64,000 nt of DNA, taken from contig NZ_QLMG01000015.1 of NCBI RefSeq assembly GCF_003259905.1, positions 26,747 to 90,746 of the forward strand. Reading direction: 5' to 3'. The position numbers and the translations under genes were made by a program. Source of the DNA: Salipiger aestuarii (GTDB taxonomy: Bacteria > Pseudomonadota > Alphaproteobacteria > Rhodobacterales > Rhodobacteraceae). The notes beneath the pieces were generated by a model. It was not told where the DNA came from and searched no databases. It saw only the letters and a list, made by a program, of their open reading frames with translations. Below, piece after piece: positions 17,805 through 27,457 of this stretch. Within the stretch, counting starts at the first letter, position 1; each line of letters begins with the position of its first letter.

Positions 17805-19277
17805 ATGGATCTATTCGAAGACGGCCCCGGCAATACCCCCGAATTTTCGGTGTCCGAACTGTCGGGGGCGGTCAAACGTGCGATCGAAGGCGAATTCGGC
17901 CATGTCCGCGTGCGCGGCGAGGTGGGGCGCGTGTCGCGGCCGCGCTCGGGGCACATCTATCTGGATCTCAAGGACGACCGCTCGGTGATCTCGGGGGTGG
18001 TGTGGAAAGGTGTGTCTGCCCGGCTGGAACATCCCCCCGAAGAGGGGATGGAGGTCATTGCCACCGGCCGCCTGACCACCTTTCCCGGCCAGTCGAAATA
18101 TCAGATCGTGATCGAAGACATCCGCCCGGCCGGGGTCGGAGCGCTGATGGCGACGCTGGAAAAGCGCAAGGCGCTGCTGGCCGCCGAGGGGCTGTTCGAC
18201 GAGCAGCGCAAGCGCCCGCTGCCCTACCTGCCCGAGGTGATCGGCGTGGTGACATCGCCCTCGGGTGCGGTGATCCGCGACATCCTGCACCGTCTGCGGG
18301 ACCGCTTTGCGCGCAAGGTGCTGATCTGGCCCGTGGCGGTGCAGGGCAAGGGCTGCGCGCCCGAAGTGGTGCGCGCCATCGAAGGATTCAACCGGTTGCA
18401 GCCGGGCGGCGCGATCCCGCGCCCCGACCTGCTGATCGTGGCGCGCGGCGGCGGGTCCGTCGAGGACCTGTGGGGCTTTAACGAAGAAGCCGTCGCGCGG
18501 GCGGCCGCCGCCTCGGCCATTCCGCTGATTTCCGCGGTCGGGCATGAAACCGACACCACGCTGATCGACTTCGTGTCGGACCGGCGCGCGCCCACCCCCA
18601 CTGCCGCCGCCGAGATCGCCGTGCCGGTGCGTCGGGAATTGCTGACATGGGCGGACGAATCCGGCGCGCGCATGACCCGGGCGCTGCTGCAACGCATCGA
18701 AACCCGCGCACAGCGTCTGCGCGATCTGTCGCGTGCCATGCCCCGCGCGGACACGTTGCTGGACGGCGCGCGCCAGCGGCTTGACCTGTTGTCGGACCGC
18801 CTGCCCACGGCGCTGAGCCGGGGCACCGAAAAGCGCCGCGTGCAATTGTCCGACCGGGCAGGAACGCTGCGGCCCTCGCTACTGGCGCGCCTCGTCGCCC
18901 ATGGGCGCGAACGCCTTGGCCGGCGGACCGATCGGCTGTCGATCCGCCCGATCGCGCGCGACATCGACCGGGCACATGATCGGCTGGGCGGGCTGAATGC
19001 CCGGCTGCAAGCGACCGGGGCGCGTGGGCTCGCCGACCCGCGCAACCGGCTGACCACGCTTGCGCGCCTGCTGGAAACGCTCAGCTACAAGGGCACCCTC
19101 GCGCGCGGCTATGCGGTTGTGCGCAGCGGCGAAGGGCACATCCTGACCGGCAAGGCAGAGGCCGAAGCCGCCTCGGGGCTGGAAATCGAATTCGCCGACG
19201 GACGTTTTGCGCTGGGGGGCAGCACGTCTCGCCCGAAGCGCAAGACAAAGCCGCCGGAACAGGGCAGCCTGTTCTGA
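17805..19277 (+). CDS. xseA: exodeoxyribonuclease VII large subunit
   Basis: A 490-residue nuclease subunit. An N-terminal OB-fold (VRVRGEVGRVSRPRSGHIYLDLKD, about residues 25-110) is followed by the catalytic core (VITSPSGAVIRDILHRL-like segment, VARGGGSVEDLWGFNEE, VGHETDTTLIDFVSDRRAPT). A long helical region comes next, then the YKGTLARGYAVVR C-terminus. With the small subunit XseB (not in this window) it degrades single-stranded DNA in repair. The start is set by the OB-fold position. Confidence 0.96.
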   Translation: MDLFEDGPGNTPEFSVSELSGAVKRAIEGEFGHVRVRGEVGRVSRPRSGHIYLDLKDDRSVISGVVWKGVSARLEHPPEEGMEVIATGRLTTFPGQSKYQIVIEDIRPAGVGALMATLEKRKALLAAEGLFDEQRKRPLPYLPEVIGVVTSPSGAVIRDILHRLRDRFARKVLIWPVAVQGKGCAPEVVRAIEGFNRLQPGGAIPRPDLLIVARGGGSVEDLWGFNEEAVARAAAASAIPLISAVGHETDTTLIDFVSDRRAPTPTAAAEIAVPVRRELLTWADESGARMTRALLQRIETRAQRLRDLSRAMPRADTLLDGARQRLDLLSDRLPTALSRGTEKRRVQLSDRAGTLRPSLLARLVAHGRERLGRRTDRLSIRPIARDIDRAHDRLGGLNARLQATGARGLADPRNRLTTLARLLETLSYKGTLARGYAVVRSGEGHILTGKAEAEAASGLEIEFADGRFALGGSTSRPKRKTKPPEQGSLF

Positions 19278-19488
19278 TGACCCAAGCGGGATGCAACGCG
19301 CCGTGCGGTGACGCGAGGTCGCAGATGCGCCAGCATACAGCGTCAGCGCATCGGCAGGTTGGGGCGATCCCCACCGATGCGGGATGGGCGGTCGATCCCG
19401 CGTAACCCTGTCCGGGCGTGGCGCGCGTGGCGCTATTCCATCGCCGGCGCGAAGGGGGCACGCCCGGTCAAACCCTGGGATCAGACAG

Positions 19489-19890
19489 CTAGACGCCGAC
19501 CTCGGGGCCGAGGCACAGCATGGGGTCGTCGTCCTGCCGGGCTTCGTAAAGGACCGTGTTCGCCGGGTCGTTCTCGAACACGGCGCGCAGGCCCGCGCCT
19601 TCGCGAAAGAAGCTCCAGCATTGGGGGCCGGGCTGATCGTCGTAGACGAAGCAGATCATGCGCTGGTCTTCGTACCAGTATCCGTCCTTGCAGCGGCCAT
19701 CCAGAAACGACCAGCGGACCTTGCGGTCGGGCAGGTACTCCTCGACCCCGTAGGCGGTGCCTTCCAGGCCGAAATATAGCGTCTTTCCGGTCACATAGCG
19801 TTCGAATTCGGATGCTGACAGGGGCTCGGCGGCGGCAAGCGGCGTCGCGGCAAGCATCAGGGCAAGGGACAGAAACGATTGGCGGGTCAT
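19489..19890 (-). CDS. small secreted protein of unknown function
   Basis: A 133-residue protein with a Sec signal peptide (MTRQSFLSLALMLAATPLAAA, cleavage after AAA likely). The mature part contains FERYVTGKTLYFGLEG, GVEEYLPDRKVRWSFLDGRC and MICFVYDDQPGPQCWSFF, with Cys residues that could form disulfides. I recognise it as the kind of uncharacterised periplasmic protein common in Rhodobacteraceae, but no function is known to me. The shorter start is chosen because it begins the signal peptide. Confidence 0.75.
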   Translation of the reverse strand: MTRQSFLSLALMLAATPLAAAEPLSASEFERYVTGKTLYFGLEGTAYGVEEYLPDRKVRWSFLDGRCKDGYWYEDQRMICFVYDDQPGPQCWSFFREGAGLRAVFENDPANTVLYEARQDDDPMLCLGPEVGV

Positions 19891-19983
19891 GCGCCGACCC
19901 TGACAGAGGCTCCGGGCCGAGGGAAGGGGCGCCCCTCTGGTTTCAGCGAAAAGGCAGGGCGGGCCGGGCATGGCGCCGGGGGA

Positions 19984-21057
19984 TCAGGGTGCGGTGTCAT
20001 CGCCGCAGGTCGGCGCAATGTGCCCCGGCGCCCCGGCCGGGGGCGCGGATCGACGCTGCCAGGATTGCGCGCGCGCGTCCATCATGCGCCGCCAGGCCGG
20101 CGGCAGCAGCGCGATGACCGCCATCACCGGCAGCGCGTGGGGCAGCATCGGCATGCCCCCGCGGTCAAGCGCAAGATCGGGATAGGGGCGGAGTGGATGC
20201 GCATGGTGATCCGAATGGCGCGGAGCGTTCAGCATCAGCGCCGACGATGCGCCGTGCGGCGTGTTCCAGCTATGGCGCGGGCCAACGGGTTCCAGCCGTC
20301 CGGTCCCGGTCGCCCGCCGTCTCAGGCCGTAGTGCTGGACATAATCCGACAGCAACAGCTGGGTCTGCGCGTAGACGCAAAGCCCAAGCAACGCGCACAG
20401 GCCAGCCCCGCCGGCAATCCGCGCCGCGATCAGCAGCGACAGCGCCGCCCCGGCGAAATAGGTCATGTAAGGGTGCGCGCCGTGTTTGCCGCCACGGGCG
20501 CGCAACGCGTTGTCCGCCCGCAGACCCATCTGGAAACTGCCGATCCAGGCGCGGGGGGCAAAGCCGTAAAAGCTTTGCCCCAGCGGCGCCGAGTTGGGGT
20601 CCCGTGCGGTCGCGACATACTTGTGGTGTACCCGCAGATGCGCCGAAACGTGATGGCCGAACAGCAGCGAGCTGTAGACGGCGACGCCCAGCCGCCTGTG
20701 CCAGCGCCCCGCCCGGTGGATCAGCATATGGGCATTGGAATTGCTGACCTGTCCCAGAAACAGCGACAGCGCCACAAACAGCGCCACCCGCCCGGCGACA
20801 GGCCCGTCCGTCGCGATTTGCGCCGTGCCCGCGTAAAGCAGCGGAAAATGCGCAATCCCCAGCACGACGGACAAGGCATCGCCATCGGCGCCCTCCTGCG
20901 CCGGGCGGTCCGGCGCGCTCAGCAGTGCGATCCGGTCCAGCGCAAAGACCCCGACGGTGATCCCCGCCAATGCCAGCACGGGCCACGCCCCGCCAAGCGT
21001 CATCGCGGCGATCAGCAGCGCGACCATCCCGAGGGTCGCAAGGGTGAAACGCGTCAT
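19984..21057 (-). CDS. AlkB-like membrane di-iron hydroxylase (alkane 1-monooxygenase family)
   Basis: A 357-residue integral membrane protein with the three histidine clusters of the desaturase/hydroxylase superfamily: NAHMLIHR, GHHVSAHLRVHHKYVATARD and RHSDHHAHPLRPYP. Two further features, SDYVQHYGLRR before the third cluster and RHSWNTPHG, match the alkane hydroxylase (AlkB) branch better than fatty-acid desaturases. It would hydroxylate a hydrocarbon or lipid chain using electrons from rubredoxin. No rubredoxin gene is nearby. GGAG eight bases before the ATG at 21057 favours this start over a GTG at 21075. Substrate unknown. Confidence 0.85.
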   Translation of the reverse strand: MTRFTLATLGMVALLIAAMTLGGAWPVLALAGITVGVFALDRIALLSAPDRPAQEGADGDALSVVLGIAHFPLLYAGTAQIATDGPVAGRVALFVALSLFLGQVSNSNAHMLIHRAGRWHRRLGVAVYSSLLFGHHVSAHLRVHHKYVATARDPNSAPLGQSFYGFAPRAWIGSFQMGLRADNALRARGGKHGAHPYMTYFAGAALSLLIAARIAGGAGLCALLGLCVYAQTQLLLSDYVQHYGLRRRATGTGRLEPVGPRHSWNTPHGASSALMLNAPRHSDHHAHPLRPYPDLALDRGGMPMLPHALPVMAVIALLPPAWRRMMDARAQSWQRRSAPPAGAPGHIAPTCGDDTAP

Positions 21058-21125
21058 GGTCCGGCTCCGTGTCACAGCGGCCCCCGGAGACTGCCTGATA
21101 TGGGTAAAGACTTGGCCAACGCCGC

Positions 21126-22028
21126 CTAGCGATTGCGATAGACCGCGCAGATGCAGCTTTGTGCCTTGAACCTGGTGCAGTCGCGCCAGGCGCGATCGCG
21201 TTCGTCGCGCCCCAGCCGTGCCATCCAGTATCCGCCCCGAGGGCTGGCGCGGCTTTTCTGCCAGACCAGATCCGGGGTTTGGCCCTGGACCAGAGCGGCG
21301 CAGGATCGGGTGCGGGCGCGAAATTGCGCCAGCGCGCGGGCCTTGGTGGTGCCGTAGGCCAGCTGTATCCCCCAGGGGCGCAGGTGCGGTTCAGGGTCCG
21401 GATAGGGGGTCAGCCGCCGGTCGCGCGCCAGCGCATGGCAGGCCGCGGCAAAAGGCAGATCGGGGTCCAGCCGAAAGTCGCGCGCCTCTGGCGGGTCTAT
21501 GGCCCATGTTTCGGCCGATACCCCGGTGATGATGCGGACGTAATTCACCGTTTCGACAGGCAGCGCCGCGCCCGAGGCCAGCAAGCTCTCGGCGCGGCGC
21601 TCGCCGCCGTTATAGGCCACGGCGGCCAAGCCGGGGTTGCCGTAGCGTCGCGTCAGCTCGCCCAGATATTCGGCGGAATATTCCAACGCCTCGGCGGGAT
21701 TGTAGGGGTCGCGCAACCCGCGCAGCGTCGCGGTCGGGGCAATGAACTGCGCGATTCCCTGCGCCTTTGCCGGGCTGAGCGCGTTGGGATCGAACCGGCT
21801 TTCCTGCCAGATGAGCCGCGCAAAGAACCCCGGTGGCAGGGCGTTGCGCGTTGCGAAATCCTTGATCGCCTCGCAGGTGTCATACACCGCGTGACTGGGC
21901 CGGATGCAGTGCACGGGGCCGAACGCTCCGGGTGAACACAGGGTACCCGGTTCGTCAGCAGGCTGCGCGCGCGCAGGCACGGTCAACGACAGGCAGGCCA
22001 CGAGGCACAGAAGAAAGCGCGGTTTCAT
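21126..22028 (-). CDS. lytic murein transglycosylase (SLT domain)
   Basis: A 300-residue secreted protein with a signal peptide (FLLCLVACLSLTVPARAQ). The SLT lysozyme-like domain has its catalytic Glu in RLIWQESRFDPNALS (Glu76), then AQGIAQFIAPTA, YNPAEALEYSAEYLGEL and AAVAYNGGERR. Such enzymes cleave peptidoglycan glycan strands in the periplasm. The C-terminal 120 residues are family-specific and unassigned. It sits upstream of the AlkB-like gene on the same strand. Confidence 0.9.
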   Translation of the reverse strand: MKPRFLLCLVACLSLTVPARAQPADEPGTLCSPGAFGPVHCIRPSHAVYDTCEAIKDFATRNALPPGFFARLIWQESRFDPNALSPAKAQGIAQFIAPTATLRGLRDPYNPAEALEYSAEYLGELTRRYGNPGLAAVAYNGGERRAESLLASGAALPVETVNYVRIITGVSAETWAIDPPEARDFRLDPDLPFAAACHALARDRRLTPYPDPEPHLRPWGIQLAYGTTKARALAQFRARTRSCAALVQGQTPDLVWQKSRASPRGGYWMARLGRDERDRAWRDCTRFKAQSCICAVYRNR

Positions 22029-22127
22029 GACGCGCAGTTCTGCGCGGGTGGGGGCGAACGTCAACTCACACTTTTCTTGAGCGGCCCGGCGTACTAGGTG
22101 AAAGGGCAGGTAACAAAGGTGCGCCCC

Positions 22128-23444
22128 ATGTCCTTCTTCGGCAAGCTCAAGAGCAAGCTGTTCAAATCCTCGTCAAAGCTCGAAGAGGGGCTCGATGCCA
22201 TCGTGCAGCAGGGCGGCGACGACACGCCGGACACGCCGGCGCCCGCCGATGTGCCGCCGCCGCCGTCCGAACAGCCCGAGCCGGTGCGCGAGGTGCCCCC
22301 GGCGGCGCCGGTCACGCCCGACGCGCCACCGCTGGAAAACCCGATCCCGTCGGACCCGATGCCCACCCCCGCGCCCGGCGCCGATCCGACCCGTGACCCG
22401 ACCCGTGACCCTGGCCCCGACGTGACGCCCCCGTCGGACCCGATGCCCGCGCGCGCGCCCGAAATCGCGCCTGCGCCGCCGATCGAGGCGCCCGCGCCGC
22501 TTGATCCCGCGCCGCTGGCGCCGCCACCCGAGACGCCCGTCGGAACGCCGGAAAGATCCGGGCTGCTGGGGCGCATGTTCGGGCGCGATGCTCCACAGGC
22601 CCCGGTGGTGCGCCGTGTGCTGGACGATGAAATGCTCGAAAGCCTCGAAGAGTTGCTGATCGCCTCGGACATGGGCGTCGACACGGCGCTGCGCGTGTCC
22701 GCCAACATCGCCGAAGGGCGGTATGGCCGTCGGGTGTCCACGCAGGAAATCAAGCAGGCGCTGGCGGCCGAGGTCGCCCGGATCATGGACCCGGTGGCGC
22801 GCCCGCTGCCGATCTATCCCAGGAAACCGCAGGTCGTGCTGGTGGTCGGGGTGAACGGCTCGGGCAAGACCACGACCATCGGCAAGCTTGCCTCACAGTT
22901 TCGCGCGGCGGGAAAATCCGTGGTGATCGCGGCGGGCGACACCTTTCGCGCCGCCGCGGTCGAGCAGTTGCAGGTCTGGGGCACCCGTGCCGGTGTGCCG
23001 GTGCTGACCGCGCCTGAAGGGTCGGACCCCGCAAGCCTTGCGTTCGAGGCGATGACCCACGCGCAGGCGACCGGCGCCGATCTGCTGATGATCGACACCG
23101 CCGGACGGCTTCAGAACCGCCACGACCTGATGGAAGAGCTGGCCAAGATCGTCCGCGTGATCCGCAAGAAAGACCCCGATGCGCCGCACAACACGTTGCT
23201 GGTTCTGGACGCCACGACCGGGCAGAACGCCTTGAACCAGGTGGAAATCTTCCGTCAGGTGGCGGATGTGTCAGGGCTTGTGATGACCAAGCTGGACGGC
23301 ACGGCAAAGGGCGGCGTGCTGGTCGCGCTGGCGGACAGGTTCGGCTTGCCGATCCATGCCATCGGCGTGGGTGAACAGATCGACGATCTGGCGCCCTTCG
23401 ATCCCGAGGAATTTGCCGCCGCCCTGACGGGGCTGGAGGGCTGA
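22128..23444 (+). CDS. ftsY: signal recognition particle receptor FtsY
   Basis: A 438-residue SRP-receptor GTPase. After MSFFGKLKSKLFKSS (a basic membrane-contact start) comes an acidic, Pro-rich linker of about 150 residues. The NG domain follows: LLIASDMGVDTALRV, P-loop GVNGSGKTTTIGKL, DTFRAAAVEQL, IDTAGRLQN and MTKLDGTAKGG. It docks ribosome-SRP complexes at the inner membrane. An alternative GTG start ten codons upstream is possible. The Pro/Ala-rich linker is longer and more repetitive than in E. coli-type proteins of equal domain content, common in GC-rich genomes. Confidence 0.95.
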   Translation: MSFFGKLKSKLFKSSSKLEEGLDAIVQQGGDDTPDTPAPADVPPPPSEQPEPVREVPPAAPVTPDAPPLENPIPSDPMPTPAPGADPTRDPTRDPGPDVTPPSDPMPARAPEIAPAPPIEAPAPLDPAPLAPPPETPVGTPERSGLLGRMFGRDAPQAPVVRRVLDDEMLESLEELLIASDMGVDTALRVSANIAEGRYGRRVSTQEIKQALAAEVARIMDPVARPLPIYPRKPQVVLVVGVNGSGKTTTIGKLASQFRAAGKSVVIAAGDTFRAAAVEQLQVWGTRAGVPVLTAPEGSDPASLAFEAMTHAQATGADLLMIDTAGRLQNRHDLMEELAKIVRVIRKKDPDAPHNTLLVLDATTGQNALNQVEIFRQVADVSGLVMTKLDGTAKGGVLVALADRFGLPIHAIGVGEQIDDLAPFDPEEFAAALTGLEG

Positions 23445-23456
23445 ACGCAGGTGCGC

Positions 23457-23957
23457 TCAGTCTTCGGGGGCGCGGCCATCGGGCCAGAAATGCGCCTCGA
23501 TCCGGCGCAGCACCGTCAGAACGACCACTACGATGCCGGCGGCCATTGCCGCCAGAAGGATCTGCCCCGCCCCGCAGCCAAGCCCGATGGCCCCCGCAAG
23601 CCAGAGCGACGCGCCGGTGGTGATGTTCCTTACCTTGCCATCGGTGTTGAAGATGATCCCCGCCGCCAGAAAGGCGACGCCCGCAGTCACCGCCTCGATC
23701 ATCCGCAGGGGGTCGTGGCGCTGCTCGCCGCGGTCGCCGAAATCCAGCGCCGCCAGTTCCAGCCCAAGGATCACGAAGAGGCAGGCCGCCACGGAGACAA
23801 GAATATGGGTGCGCAACCCCGCCGGCTTGTTGCGCCGCTCGCGTTCCAGCCCGATGACGCTGGCAAGCACAACTGCCGCCGTCAGACGCCAGAACGCCAC
23901 CGGGGCAGGGACGAGCGAAAATGTTCCGGTGAGATCTTCGAGGATCTGGTCAAACAT
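23457..23957 (-). CDS. MgtC/SapB family membrane protein
   Basis: A 166-residue protein with four to five hydrophobic segments and the MgtC core: ASVIGLERERRNKPAGLRTH, then VTAGVAFLAAGIIF and TTGASLWLAGAIGLGCGAG. MgtC proteins act in Mg2+-limitation responses and modulate F-type ATPase in some bacteria. The role here is inferred. It is convergent with ftsY, with only 12 bp between the stops. Confidence 0.88.
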   Translation of the reverse strand: MFDQILEDLTGTFSLVPAPVAFWRLTAAVVLASVIGLERERRNKPAGLRTHILVSVAACLFVILGLELAALDFGDRGEQRHDPLRMIEAVTAGVAFLAAGIIFNTDGKVRNITTGASLWLAGAIGLGCGAGQILLAAMAAGIVVVVLTVLRRIEAHFWPDGRAPED

Positions 23958-24017
23958 GCATGCTGCCTTCTTTCTGGACAGACAAGGCCAGCTGTTCTGG
24001 CAAAGTATCCGGCGGCC

Positions 24018-24185
24018 TCAGCTCAGGGTCTTTTCCACGATGATCGTCACAATCAGCCCTGCCAGCAAAAAGGCAATGGCGAAGCCTGTGGCATATTGCG
24101 CGACGTCTGCGGCGTTGCCCTTGCGGCGACGGGCGGTCAGCCCGCCAAGCAACGCTCCGGCGAGCGTCGCGGCGATCATGATCAT
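24018..24185 (-). CDS. small two-helix membrane protein
   Basis: A 55-residue protein with two hydrophobic stretches, MIAATLAGALLGGLTARRR and YATGFAIAFLLAGLIVTIIV, separated by a basic loop. Similar short proteins are common in Rhodobacteraceae, and I know of no demonstrated function. GAGG lies seven bases before this ATG. The gene follows the DUF2927 lipoprotein stop by 8 bp, so the two are likely co-transcribed. Confidence 0.65.
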   Translation of the reverse strand: MIMIAATLAGALLGGLTARRRKGNAADVAQYATGFAIAFLLAGLIVTIIVEKTLS

Positions 24186-24193
24186 GGCAGTCC

Positions 24194-25564
24194 TCAGCCC
24201 CCCTTTAGCGGATTGAGCGACCCGATTTCGCGCAGTTTCGCACGCACGGCCCAATCCGAACCGAAGCCGTATCGCGCCCAGCCCAGCGAGTCCAGCCGCA
24301 CCTGACGGCCCTCGGACAGGCGGCCCGATGCGTCCAGCGCCTCGGCGCGCAGCAGCATCAGCGTGGCAAGCAGGGCGGCGTTCTCATGCCGCGCTGCGGT
24401 GTCCAGATGGGGGCCGATCAGCGCCAGCGCCTCTTCGGGCTGGCGATCGCCCAGGGCATAGGCGGCCAGTTGGCTGGCCACATAGGCCTGGTGCAGTTCG
24501 GTGTCGGGGGCGCGCTGGAAATACTGGCGGGCCAGGATGAACTGCGCCTGCGCGGCACGCGCATCGGCGCCCTGAAGGATGCGGCCCATGACATAGTGCG
24601 AAAAGCCCCGGCGGTGGTCGGTCCATCCCAGCGTGGCCGCGATGCTCAGCGCCTCGGACGCGGCCGCGCGGCGCTCGGCGGGCGACGCGCCCGGCCCCAG
24701 GGCTGTTTGCACCGCGTCCGTCCAGGCGGGCGGGGTCGATGGCAGGCGGCGGGCGGGCAGGGCGTTTCCCGCCGGGTTCACCCGCGCCAGAATCGCGGGC
24801 AGCCGGGCGGCGACATCGCGTTGCGACATGCCGGTGCGCAACTCGGGGGCATAAAAGGCCCGCAGCACGGTCATGTCATAGCCGGTCAGCACCGTGTGCA
24901 CATTGTCGTCGTTGAACACGCTGTGCGCCAGCCGGTACATGTCGTTCAGCGGGCCAAGCGCCTGGGCGATTTCCTCGTGCAGGCAGTCGCGCACTTCCTG
25001 CGGGGCGGCGTCCGAAGGGATGAACACCGCGACCCGCTCGCGCCGCACCACCGTGGTCCAGCTTACGGTATCGCCGCGCCGGGCGGACAGATATTCGGGC
25101 AGCGACGACACGTTGGGCACCACGAAACAGGCGGCCTGCGGCAGGTAACGGCGGATTTCGGCGCGGGGGATCGCCTCGACGGTAATGTTGGCGACGGGGG
25201 CCTGAACCTGCCGGATGTCGATCTGTGCCTCGGTGCGCAGCCGGTGAACCAGCTGGTTCAGATCGCTGACCATGGTCTGTGACGGCCTGCCCGTCAGACG
25301 CAGCGTGACCGGGCCTTCGAACCGGGTGAAGGCGGGCAGCCCGCGCCCGGATTCCAGCGAAAACGCCAGTTGCAGGATGTCGCGTGACAGGTCGGCATTC
25401 GACACCATGGCGGGCGAGGGGCGCGGCTTCGAAAAGCTTTTCATCGGCGGCAGCCCGGTCGAGCTGTCCATCGACACCGCCGCGCGGGTGGCAATGTCGG
25501 GGGACGCGACGGGCATGCAGGCGCTGGCCGCAAGGCCAAGCGCCAGAAGCCCGCCGCGCATCAT
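24194..25564 (-). CDS. DUF2927 lipoprotein
   Basis: A 456-residue exported lipoprotein. The N-terminus MMRGGLLALGLAASAC has a lipobox with Cys16. The DUF2927 region (about 60-240) includes FVVPNVSSLPEYLSARRGDT, CLHEEIAQALGPLNDMYRL and VFNDDNVHTVL. The His-Glu-Glu of CLHEEIAQ resembles a metalloprotease motif, but no activity is known to me. The C-terminal 200 residues are helical and TPR-like (ARQYFQRAP, YALGDRQPEEALALI). The start overlaps the GNAT gene's stop (ATGA), indicating an operon. Confidence 0.85.
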   Translation of the reverse strand: MMRGGLLALGLAASACMPVASPDIATRAAVSMDSSTGLPPMKSFSKPRPSPAMVSNADLSRDILQLAFSLESGRGLPAFTRFEGPVTLRLTGRPSQTMVSDLNQLVHRLRTEAQIDIRQVQAPVANITVEAIPRAEIRRYLPQAACFVVPNVSSLPEYLSARRGDTVSWTTVVRRERVAVFIPSDAAPQEVRDCLHEEIAQALGPLNDMYRLAHSVFNDDNVHTVLTGYDMTVLRAFYAPELRTGMSQRDVAARLPAILARVNPAGNALPARRLPSTPPAWTDAVQTALGPGASPAERRAAASEALSIAATLGWTDHRRGFSHYVMGRILQGADARAAQAQFILARQYFQRAPDTELHQAYVASQLAAYALGDRQPEEALALIGPHLDTAARHENAALLATLMLLRAEALDASGRLSEGRQVRLDSLGWARYGFGSDWAVRAKLREIGSLNPLKGG

Positions 25565-26013
25565 GGCCGCTGGTACTTGATAAAGGGCGTCAGCTTGCCG
25601 ACCCGGTCATAAAGCTTGCGCGCGGTGTCGTTGAAATCCTGTGTCATCCAGTAGACCGAAGGCGCGCCGGCGGTGTCGGCGGCGGCATAGACCGCTTCGA
25701 TCAGCGCCCGCCCGACCCCTTTGCCGCGCGCTTGCGGCAGGGCATAAAGGTCCTGCAGGTAGCACACGTTTTCGATGCGCCAGCAGTGGCGGTGACAGAG
25801 GTAATGGGTCAGCCCCACGACCTGGCCGTCAAGTTCGGCGACGAGCCCGTTGAAATCCTGCGCGTCCTCGCCCAGAAGCCTTGCAAAGGTGCTCTGGTAC
25901 ACGGCTTCGGTGACGCTGCTCTCGTAGAAGGCAAGATATGCCGTCCACAGGGCGCGCCAGCTTTCTTCGTCGCGCCTGGCAAGGGGCCTTACGATCACAT
26001 CGGTGTGGGACAT
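25561..26013 (-). CDS. GNAT family N-acetyltransferase
   Basis: A 150-residue acetyltransferase. The acetyl-CoA-binding motif A is intact (LQDLYALPQARGKGVGRALI). VYWMTQDFNDTARKLYDRVG near the end is typical of small GNATs acting on amines or amino acids. Substrate unknown. The start MSHTDVIVRPL fits the family, and the open frame further upstream is not used. It is coupled to the DUF2927 lipoprotein gene by a 4-bp overlap. Confidence 0.88.
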   Translation of the reverse strand: MSHTDVIVRPLARRDEESWRALWTAYLAFYESSVTEAVYQSTFARLLGEDAQDFNGLVAELDGQVVGLTHYLCHRHCWRIENVCYLQDLYALPQARGKGVGRALIEAVYAAADTAGAPSVYWMTQDFNDTARKLYDRVGKLTPFIKYQRP

Positions 26014-26350
26014 TTTGTTTCGAATCCTGCCTTCTCCGGGTCTCGGATGCGTAAACCGATCCGATATTTTTCTGACCTCAGTACAAAGACTATACGGCAA
26101 AACCGGGATTTTCGAAGCCAGGACGGGGCGCCCGCCGCAATCTTTCCGCCAAAGATCATGAGATTTGTCCAGGCATCTGATTTGAAACGGAACGTGCGGT
26201 GCATTGCTGCAACAATACCAGCGGATCGACACCATTGATTCGCGCGCCATCGTGGCGGGTTCAGGACAAGCCGGACGGTGACGTCCGGTTCAATCGCCCC
26301 GCGACACTGTCCCGGACGGGTAACGCCCCGGCCCGGCGTGGTATGTGGTC
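26014..26350. other. intergenic region downstream of moaA
   Basis: 337 bp with no gene seen. It holds a hairpin CCGGACG-GTGA-CGTCCGG (26271-26288), which has no clear T-run on either side. The AT-richer part near 26060-26100 may carry the promoter of the GNAT operon. Confidence 0.4.
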
Positions 26351-27355
26351 TCAGCCGCCGGTATGGCTCATGTGGCGCGACACGCGTCCGTCCACGGTCT
26401 GGCGCGAATAGTCGAAATCATGACCCCTGGGCTTGTGCCGGATCGCGTCGCGGATGGCGGCCTCTAGCGGGGCGTCGCTGCCCGGGTGGTTGCGCAGGGC
26501 CGAGCGCAGGTCGGCGTTGTCTTCCTGCCCCAGGCACATGAACAGCTCACCGGTGCAGGTCAACCGCACCCGGTTGCAGCTTTCGCAGAAATTATGACTG
26601 AGCGGCGTGATGAATCCGACCTTCTGGCCGGTTTCCTCGATCCGCACATAGCGAGCCGGGCCGCCGGTGCTTTCGGGCAGGTCGGTCAGGGTGTAGTGTT
26701 CGGCAAGGCGGGCGCGCAGGTCGGTCAGCTTCCAGTACTGGTCCAGGCGGTCCTCGTTGCCGATGTCCCCCATGGGCATGACCTCGATCCAGGTGAGATC
26801 CATGTCACGGGCCGCGCACCATTCGGTCATCGACAGCAGCTCGTCCTCGTTGAAGCCCCTGAGCGCGACGGCGTTCAGCTTGACCCGCAGCCCCGCGTTC
26901 TGCGCCGCCTCGATGCCGCGCAGCACCTGGGGCAGGCGGCCCCAGCGGGTGATTTGCGCGAATTTGTCCGCATCCAGCGTATCGGCGGAAATATTGACCC
27001 GCCGCACGCCCGCATCAAACAGCGGCTGTGCGAATTTTTCCAGCTGCGAGCCATTGGTGGTCAGCGTCAGTTCCTTGAGCGCGCCGCTGTCCAGGTGCCG
27101 CGTCATGGCGCGAAAGAACGTCAGGATATTGCGTCGCACCAGCGGTTCGCCGCCGGTGATGCGCAGCTTTTCGACACCCATGCGCACAAAGCCGCTGCAC
27201 AGGCGGTCCAGCTCTTCGAGAGTCAGCAGTTCCTTTTTCGGCAGAAAGCTCATGTTTTCCGACATGCAATAGACGCAGCGAAAATCGCAGCGGTCGGTGA
27301 CTGAGACACGAAGATATGAAATCGGGCGCGCGAAGGGGTCGATGAGCTTTTCCAT
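26351..27355 (-). CDS. moaA: GTP 3',8-cyclase MoaA
   Basis: A 334-residue radical SAM enzyme for the first step of molybdenum cofactor synthesis. The SAM cluster motif is CDFRCVYC (Cys23, Cys27, Cys30), with [13 protein letters not shown] next. The C-terminal cluster is in [18 protein letters not shown], and the conserved Gly-Gly tail is present (last residues SHTGG). Most MoaA proteins end this way, so the gene is intact. A TTG two codons upstream is a possible alternative start. A molybdenum hydroxylase (cox) cluster lies only 0.7 kb away and would need this cofactor. Confidence 0.96.
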   Translation of the reverse strand: MEKLIDPFARPISYLRVSVTDRCDFRCVYCMSENMSFLPKKELLTLEELDRLCSGFVRMGVEKLRITGGEPLVRRNILTFFRAMTRHLDSGALKELTLTTNGSQLEKFAQPLFDAGVRRVNISADTLDADKFAQITRWGRLPQVLRGIEAAQNAGLRVKLNAVALRGFNEDELLSMTEWCAARDMDLTWIEVMPMGDIGNEDRLDQYWKLTDLRARLAEHYTLTDLPESTGGPARYVRIEETGQKVGFITPLSHNFCESCNRVRLTCTGELFMCLGQEDNADLRSALRNHPGSDAPLEAAIRDAIRHKPRGHDFDYSRQTVDGRVSRHMSHTGG

Positions 27356-27457
27356 GTTCAATAACTAGGGCCGCTTTGGCTGTGGGGCAAGCACCCCGAT
27401 CATCCGCCGGATGCGCCGGCGATTGCCAGAGCGCCCGCTTGGGAATAGGCTGCTGGC

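Noticed and set aside
26271..26288. A terminator hairpin CCGGACG-GTGA-CGTCCGG after moaA
   Set aside because: The stem is good but there is no T-run on either strand, so I only mention it within the region.
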